A stretch of 64,000 bases of DNA from Streptomyces marincola (GTDB lineage: Bacteria > Actinomycetota > Actinomycetes > Streptomycetales > Streptomycetaceae), in assembly GCF_020410765.1 (NCBI RefSeq), contig NZ_CP084541.1, positions 372,001 through 436,000 of the forward strand. The letters are read 5' to 3'. Under the pieces are notes generated by a model. The model saw nothing but the letters and a program-made list of their open reading frames with translations. It was not told where the DNA came from and ran no database searches. Below are positions 58,751 through 64,000 of this stretch, piece by piece. Numbering within the stretch: position 1 is the first letter of the stretch; every line of letters begins with the position of its first letter. A program made the translations under genes and the position numbers.

Positions 58751-61210
58751 ATGACTAAGGGCTCGGTCCAGGTGACGCACACCGGAACAGCACGCTGGCG
58801 GCGGCGGACCGCCGTGTACGCCACGGTCACCGAAGCCCTGGCCGCCGCGGCCGACGGCGACGTCCTGGTGCTCGCGCCCGGCACCTACCGCGAGAACCTC
58901 GTGATCGAACAGGCCGTCACCGTGCGCGGCCCCGACGAGGCCAAGGACGGCCCCGCGCGGATCGCGCCGCCGGACGGCGTGCCGTTGACCGTGCGCGGCT
59001 CCGCGACCGTGCAGCACCTGCGCATCGAGGGGCAGGACACGGCGGCGCCCGCGGTCCTCATCGAGAACAGCACGCCCGAACTCACCGGCCTCACCGTGCA
59101 CACGGCGTCGGCCTCGGGCATCGAGGTGCGCGGCGGCGCGCGCCCCACCGTGCGCCGGTGCGGCGTCAGCAACGCGACCGGCGCGGGCATCAGCGTCACC
59201 GACGGCGCGGGCGGTCTGTTCGAGGAGTGCCGGGTCACCGAGTCGGGGCGCCCCGGCGTCACGGTACGCGGCCAGGCCCATCTCCGGCTGGAGCGCTGCG
59301 ACATCCGGCGCTCCGGCGGCGCCGGGCTCGTGGTCAGCGGCGAGGGCAGCGCGGTGGACGCGGTCGACTGCGCCATCCGCGACGTGCGCGGCACCGGGGT
59401 GCAGCTCGCCGACCGGGCCACCGCCCACCTCACCGACTGCCGGGTCGGCACGCCCACGGGCGACGGCATCTCGCTCGACTCGGAGGCCGTGCTGACCCTC
59501 ACCGACAGCGAGGTCTCCGACGTCCCGGAGAACGCGATCGACCTGCGGTCCCGCTCCGTGCTGACGCTGGTGCGCACGACCGTGAGCGGCTTCGGGCGCA
59601 ACGGGATGTCGGTGTGGGACCCGGGCACGCACGCCGACGCCCACGACTGCGAGATCCACGCCTCCACGGGCGACTACCCGGCGGTGTGGGTGAGCGACGG
59701 CGCGACGGCGGTCCTGGAGTCCTGCCGCGTGCACCACGTGCCGGACGCGCTGTTCGTGCTCGACGCGGGATCGCGCGCGGACGTCGTGGACAGCCGCATC
59801 GAGGAGGTGCGCGGCTCCGCGGTGTCCGTGAGCGACGGCGCGACCGCCCGCCTCGACGCGTGCCGGATACAGAACGTCGGCACCGGCGCGTGGTTCCGCG
59901 ACCCGGGCAGCGGCGGCACGGTCACCGGGTGCAGCGTCGACGGGGCGCGGACGGGCTTCATCGTGGCCAAGGAGGCCGACCCCCAGGTGTCCGACTGCAC
60001 CGTCAGCGGCCCGGCCGAGGCGGGCGTCTACGTGTCCGCCGGCGGGCGCGGCTCGTTCTCCCGCTGCCGGGTGACCGACTCGGGCGGCTACGGCTTCCAC
60101 ATCATCGACGGCTGCCGCACCGCGCTCAGCCACTGCCGCACCGAGCGCTGCGCCCGCGGCGGCTACGTCTTCGCCGAGGACAGCCCGGTCCTCACCGAAT
60201 GCCACAGCGACGAGAGCACGGCCCCGGGCGCCGACGTCCGGCTCAAGGAGGCGGAGACGCCCCAGGCGCCGCGCGAGACACCGCCGCCGACCGGGCGGGA
60301 GACCTCGGCGCCGGCCGCGCCGGCCCCGGCACCCGCCCCGGCCGCCGGGACGGGCACGGCCACCGCAGCCGCGGGCGACACGGGGGACGCGGGCGGGGGC
60401 AGGCCCGCCGACGAGGTGCTGGCCGAACTGGAGTCCCTGGTGGGCCTCGACACCGTCAAGCGCGAGGTGCGGGCCCTCATCGACATGATCGAGGTCGGCA
60501 GGCGGCGCAAGGAGGCGGGGCTGAAGGCGGCCTCGGCGCGCAGGCACCTGGTGTTCACCGGCTCGCCCGGCACCGGCAAGACCACGGTGGCGCGGCTCTA
60601 CGGGGAGATCCTGGCCGCCCTCGACGTGCTCGAACGCGGCCACCTGGTCGAGGTGTCCCGCGTCGATCTGGTGGGCGAGCACATCGGGTCGACCGCGATC
60701 CGCACCCAGGAGGCGTTCGACCGCGCGCGCGGCGGCGTGCTGTTCATCGACGAGGCGTACGCGCTCTCGCCCGAGGACGCGGGGCGCGACTTCGGCCGCG
60801 AGGCCATCGACACGCTCGTGAAGCTCATGGAGGACCACCGCGACGCGGTCGTGGTGATCGTCGCGGGCTACACCGCGGAGATGGAGCGCTTCCTCGCGGT
60901 CAACCCGGGCGTGGCCTCCCGGTTCTCACGCACCATCGCCTTCGGCGACTACTCCCCCGAGGAGCTGCTGAGCATCGTCGACCAGCAGGCGGGCGAGCAG
61001 GAGTACGACCTCGCGGACGGCACCAGGGAAGCGCTGCTCAAGTACTTCACGATGCTCGACCGCGGCCCCTCGTTCGGCAACGGCCGTACGGCGCGCCAGA
61101 CGTTCGAGGCCATGGTCGAGCGGCACGCCGGGCGCGTGGCCCGGCTCGCCGAGCCGAGCACGGAGGAACTGACCCTGCTGCACCCCGAGGACCTGCCGGC
61201 GCCGCGCTGA
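58751..61210 (+). CDS. right-handed beta-helix protein with C-terminal CbxX/CfqX-type AAA+ ATPase
   Basis: An 819-residue protein. The first 500 residues form a right-handed parallel beta-helix made of repeats such as GVSNATGAGISVTDGAGG and CRVTESGRPGVTVRG. A Pro/Ala linker leads to an AAA+ domain (about 560-815) of the CbxX/CfqX group, which also includes EccA-like proteins: Walker A FTGSPGTGKTTVARLYG, Walker B GVLFIDEAYAL, sensor region VVIVAGYTAEM and arginine finger region NPGVASRFSRTI. ATG 58751 begins the conserved part. It is divergent from encapsulin copy 2 over about 380 bases. A role as a remodelling chaperone is plausible but not shown. Confidence 0.88.
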   Translation: MTKGSVQVTHTGTARWRRRTAVYATVTEALAAAADGDVLVLAPGTYRENLVIEQAVTVRGPDEAKDGPARIAPPDGVPLTVRGSATVQHLRIEGQDTAAPAVLIENSTPELTGLTVHTASASGIEVRGGARPTVRRCGVSNATGAGISVTDGAGGLFEECRVTESGRPGVTVRGQAHLRLERCDIRRSGGAGLVVSGEGSAVDAVDCAIRDVRGTGVQLADRATAHLTDCRVGTPTGDGISLDSEAVLTLTDSEVSDVPENAIDLRSRSVLTLVRTTVSGFGRNGMSVWDPGTHADAHDCEIHASTGDYPAVWVSDGATAVLESCRVHHVPDALFVLDAGSRADVVDSRIEEVRGSAVSVSDGATARLDACRIQNVGTGAWFRDPGSGGTVTGCSVDGARTGFIVAKEADPQVSDCTVSGPAEAGVYVSAGGRGSFSRCRVTDSGGYGFHIIDGCRTALSHCRTERCARGGYVFAEDSPVLTECHSDESTAPGADVRLKEAETPQAPRETPPPTGRETSAPAAPAPAPAPAAGTGTATAAAGDTGDAGGGRPADEVLAELESLVGLDTVKREVRALIDMIEVGRRRKEAGLKAASARRHLVFTGSPGTGKTTVARLYGEILAALDVLERGHLVEVSRVDLVGEHIGSTAIRTQEAFDRARGGVLFIDEAYALSPEDAGRDFGREAIDTLVKLMEDHRDAVVVIVAGYTAEMERFLAVNPGVASRFSRTIAFGDYSPEELLSIVDQQAGEQEYDLADGTREALLKYFTMLDRGPSFGNGRTARQTFEAMVERHAGRVARLAEPSTEELTLLHPEDLPAPR

Positions 61211-61239
61211 GTCCCGCGAGCCCGGGCGCACGGCGCGCG

Positions 61240-63600
61240 TCAGGGGCGGTCCCGCGCGACCGACCGCGGGTCGGCCGTCGGCTGCTCGGGCAGCGCCACC
61301 GGCGCACCGACCAGGGCGCGGAACAGTCCCGCGCGCTCCTCGGCGAACGCCGGGTCCTCCTCGTAGTCCCCGTGCCCCAGGATCGGCTCGGGCAGCGGCC
61401 GGTGCAGGTTGCGCCCGTAGTGCAGCGGGTCGGGCAGCGGGCCGAGGTCGACGGCCTGCTCCCCCGGCCCCGAGCCGCCGACCGGGCCGCCGATCGGGTC
61501 GGTGGCCCGCCACAGGTTCCGCCAGCGCGGCATGTCGTGGTGCAGGGCGCGCAGCGCCGCGGGCCCGAAGTAGGCGGGGAACCAGGCTCCGTAGAGCCGC
61601 GCGAGCGGCGAGCCGTGGGTCAGCAGGGCGACCCGGCTGCGGGTGGCCGCGTCCAGCTGCCACACGGCCGCCGCGGCCAGCACGCTGCCCTGCGAGTGCC
61701 CCGAGACGATCAGCCGGCCGCCGGTGGCGTCGATCCAGGTGCCCATGCGCCAGGACAGGTCGGGCACGGCGCGCTCGGCGTAGCAGGGCGGCGCGAAGGG
61801 GTGGGCGGCGCGCGGCCAGAACGTTCCGATGTCCCACAGGATGCCGATCGTCCGGCGCGACGCCTTGTCGCGGTAGGCGCGGCGGCCCAGGGCCACGAGC
61901 AGCACGACGCCTATCCCCATGAGCCAGGAGCCCAGCGTCTGGCAGGCGTCGGCGGCGAAGGACAGGGCGGCGGGCGCGTCGGCCGCCGCGCGGGAGGGCG
62001 AGTCGCCGGTGGCCGAGCCCGCCACCGAGGCCAGTCCGAGGACGAGGCAGGCCCCGCTGATCCAGCCGACGAGCGCGGGCGCGTGGTCGGTCAGGGAGGC
62101 GCGCGCGACGGCGGACGCGATGCGGTCGCTCCGCTCCGCGAGCGGCTCGCAGCGCTCCTCCGGGTACTGGTCGCGCACCCCGGGAGCCAGCCGCCTCGTG
62201 GTGCGCCGCACGTGCGCCAGGGCGACGGCGGCGAGTACCAGGACGAGCAGCAGCAGCACGGGGATGGCCGACGCCTCCCAGGTCAGCAGCACCGGCGGCC
62301 CGGGAATGGCCGCGCCGGGATCGCCCGGCGCGGAGGAGGGATCGAGCCAGTCGGCGATGCGCTGCGCCACGCCGCCGGTCAGCACGCCGCCGGCCCCGCA
62401 GGCCAGCATCGCCACACAGGCGCCGCCGAGGCCGAGGAGCGCGCCGCGGTCCGCGTCGCGGGCCTTGCGGTGCAGCCGGAACGCGGTGAGCGCGATGCCG
62501 ACCACCAGCGCCCCCTGCGCCACGGTCAGCGTCGCGAACGCGCCCGCGCCCGCGGGGTGGCGGCCGGTGGCCGTCCACTCCGGGCGGCTCCACGCGGTGT
62601 GGACCAGCACCAGGGCGAGCAGGGCCACCGCGCCCCACGGCAGGAGGCGGGTGACGGGCGGCTCGGGCCGTTCGTCCGGCTCGTCCTCCGTCCGTCCGTG
62701 CCGCGCCTGCTGCGCGGCGACGACACAGGCGAACGCCGCGGTGGCGGCCAGCAGCAGCCAGCCGCTCACGGCCAGCGGCGTGCTGCCCCGCTCGCCCCGG
62801 TCGTGCGGCCCGGTCGCGGCGAGCAGGGCGGCGGCCACGGTCAGCAGGGCCACCGCGACGTGCCCGGCGCGCAGGCGGGCGACCAGGGCGCGGCCGTACC
62901 AGAACCCCGGCAGGCTGAGCACGGCCCGGTCCCCGCCGTCCGGGCGGGAGCGCACGGGCGGGGAGGCGGACTCGTAGGCGCTCCAGGTCCGGTGGGACAG
63001 GCCCCACAGCAGCGCGACGAGCGCCACGGGGAGCAGGGCGGCGAGCGCGAGCCTGCGCCCCGGCTGCGCCCACCAGCCGCCCCCCGGCCCGAACGGCTCG
63101 ATCCACGCGACGCGTTCGGCGCAGGCGGCCGAGCCGGCGCACTGCCAGGCCAGGAGGTCGAGGGAGACCACGCAGGTCCCCGCGACCAGCAGCACGGTGA
63201 GCGAGAGCGCGGTGAGCCGCACCAGGGTGTCGTACAAAGCGTGGCTGCGCCGCGGTCCCGGGGCGGCGGGGCGCATCCAGTGGGCCAGGTTGACGATCGT
63301 GAACGGCAGCAGGAGCAGCCACAGGGCCCTGGCCCCGTTCCCCGAGGTGAGGTTGCACCAGATGTACGCCTCGCGGACCGGTCCCGTGCGGTCCCACGGC
63401 CGGTCGGCGAGGTCGTCGGTGCGGCGGTGGATGTTGGCCGTGGCGTCGCCGGTGACGCGGGTGGTGCGGTTGTCCTCCAGCATCGTCTCCGGGCTGGTGC
63501 CGCCGACCCCGTGCACCATCAGCTCGACCACCGGCTCCGGCGGCACGCCGGGCCCGGCGCCGCCCCCGGCGCCGGCATCGCCGTCGGTGTACGCGCTCAT
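61240..63600 (-). CDS. large membrane protein with a split alpha/beta-hydrolase (lipase-like) domain
   Basis: A 786-residue integral membrane protein. Near the N-terminus is an oxyanion-hole-type motif, VVELMVHGVGGTSPETML, with about ten predicted membrane helices following. The nucleophile elbow LIVSGHSQGSVLAAAAVW occurs only near residue 600, in the C-terminal soluble part. The catalytic Ser is in GHSQGS; a His candidate is in ILGHGDYEEDPAF. Splitting a hydrolase fold around a large membrane block is unusual. ATG 63600 has a GGAGGGGA site. It is convergent with the beta-helix/AAA+ gene and divergent from a DeoR gene. The substrate, probably a lipid ester, is unknown. Confidence 0.8.
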   Translation of the reverse strand: MSAYTDGDAGAGGGAGPGVPPEPVVELMVHGVGGTSPETMLEDNRTTRVTGDATANIHRRTDDLADRPWDRTGPVREAYIWCNLTSGNGARALWLLLLPFTIVNLAHWMRPAAPGPRRSHALYDTLVRLTALSLTVLLVAGTCVVSLDLLAWQCAGSAACAERVAWIEPFGPGGGWWAQPGRRLALAALLPVALVALLWGLSHRTWSAYESASPPVRSRPDGGDRAVLSLPGFWYGRALVARLRAGHVAVALLTVAAALLAATGPHDRGERGSTPLAVSGWLLLAATAAFACVVAAQQARHGRTEDEPDERPEPPVTRLLPWGAVALLALVLVHTAWSRPEWTATGRHPAGAGAFATLTVAQGALVVGIALTAFRLHRKARDADRGALLGLGGACVAMLACGAGGVLTGGVAQRIADWLDPSSAPGDPGAAIPGPPVLLTWEASAIPVLLLLVLVLAAVALAHVRRTTRRLAPGVRDQYPEERCEPLAERSDRIASAVARASLTDHAPALVGWISGACLVLGLASVAGSATGDSPSRAAADAPAALSFAADACQTLGSWLMGIGVVLLVALGRRAYRDKASRRTIGILWDIGTFWPRAAHPFAPPCYAERAVPDLSWRMGTWIDATGGRLIVSGHSQGSVLAAAAVWQLDAATRSRVALLTHGSPLARLYGAWFPAYFGPAALRALHHDMPRWRNLWRATDPIGGPVGGSGPGEQAVDLGPLPDPLHYGRNLHRPLPEPILGHGDYEEDPAFAEERAGLFRALVGAPVALPEQPTADPRSVARDRP

Positions 63601-63769
63601 CCCCGTCCCCTCCGTCGCTGCCCCTGCCTTGCTCTTCTCCGCCGACGGCCGCGCCGAACCGCCCCCGCCGGGGGGATGTTGGGGCATGGGAGGATGACGG
63701 GCGTCGGCACGGGCGCCGTGCCGCCGCGGGCGCCGACCCGCGGCGGCCCAGGAGGGACGAGGAGACGGT

Positions 63770-64000
63770 ATGAGCGACAACCAGAACCTGCTGGCCGGCC
63801 AGCGGCGGGCGCTCATCCTCGAAGAGGTCCGCCGCCGCGGCGGCATCCGGGTGAGCGAGCTGACGCGGATGCTCCAGGTGTCGGACATGACGGTACGGCG
63901 GGACCTGGACGTGCTGGCGCGGCAGGGTTCCCTGGAGAAGGTGCACGGGGGCGCGGTCCCGGTGGCGGAACGGCGCACGCACGAGCCGGGTTTCGAGGCG
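63770..64000 (+). CDS. DeoR-family regulator, N-terminal part
   Basis: The first 77 codons of a regulator that runs off the right edge. The winged helix-turn-helix is complete: RRALILEEVRRRGGIRVSELTRML and VSDMTVRRDLDVLARQGSLEKVHGGAV, the DeoR signature. ATG 63770 has a GAGGAGA site. DeoR regulators usually control sugar or nucleoside use; the target lies outside the window. Confidence 0.92.
   Translation, partial: MSDNQNLLAGQRRALILEEVRRRGGIRVSELTRMLQVSDMTVRRDLDVLARQGSLEKVHGGAVPVAERRTHEPGFEA

Noticed and set aside
1..64000. Mobile elements, prophage, tRNA or rRNA genes
   Set aside because: I looked for transposase and integrase motifs, terminal repeats and tRNA cloverleaf or CCA patterns and saw none I could support.

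Overview
The window is very GC-rich, with GTG and occasional TTG starts, GTGA/ATGA start-stop overlaps, one TTA codon and many Streptomyces-type families: a conservon-type sensor pair, SpoIIE-type phosphatases, an NsdA/NsdB-like regulator, EshA-type family 2B encapsulins and a TerA-like protein. It reads as a streptomycete chromosome. I saw no rRNA, tRNA, CRISPR, transposase, integrase or phage gene.

Layout. 1-5.5 kb: start of an unknown gene, acetoacetyl-CoA synthetase, and an orphan CvnA/CvnB pair. 5.7-13.2 kb: a small membrane protein, then a three-gene operon coding a kleisin-like protein, a winged-helix protein and a 1555-residue SMC-like ATPase. 13.2-24.5 kb: signalling and development genes, namely two SpoIIE-type phosphatases, a lone cNMP-fold protein, a GT4 glycosyltransferase, a HEAT-repeat protein, the NsdA/NsdB-like regulator and a divergent TTA-containing pseudokinase. 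24.5-34.2 kb: a TPR Ser/Thr kinase, then sugar-acid catabolism. One operon holds KDG kinase, an IclR regulator and a KDPG-type aldolase. Two divergent units hold L-fuconate dehydratase plus a dehydrogenase, and a GntR regulator, small ORF, aldose dehydrogenase and lactonase. Together these cover most of a non-phosphorylated L-fucose route.

34.2-48 kb: a small secreted protein, a beta-propeller lactonase, a stand-alone LigD phosphoesterase, a secreted GH43 enzyme, ATP-grasp and methyltransferase genes, an ECF sigma factor with a membrane protein, a PLP enzyme, a GlxA-type regulator with a Tat-exported DJ-1 protein, and a GH127 beta-L-arabinofuranosidase facing a LacI regulator. GH43, GH127 and the fucose genes suggest use of plant or microbial polysaccharide sugars. 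48-54.4 kb: DinB, the dihydroxyacetone kinase operon dhaKLM, Nudix, and a TerA-racemase pair. 54.6-64 kb: a disordered Pro/Gln-rich protein, two tandem family 2B encapsulin shell genes, a beta-helix/AAA+ protein, a large membrane esterase and the start of a DeoR regulator.

The two most interesting loci are the SMC-kleisin-winged-helix operon, which has no JetD nuclease and an Asn in place of the Walker B Glu, and the encapsulin locus. In the latter, the shell promoter and the promoter of the disordered-protein gene share a dyad, CCACATGGTGG, and no known encapsulin cargo enzyme lies nearby. All assignments come from reading sequence and remembered family features; no searches were run.
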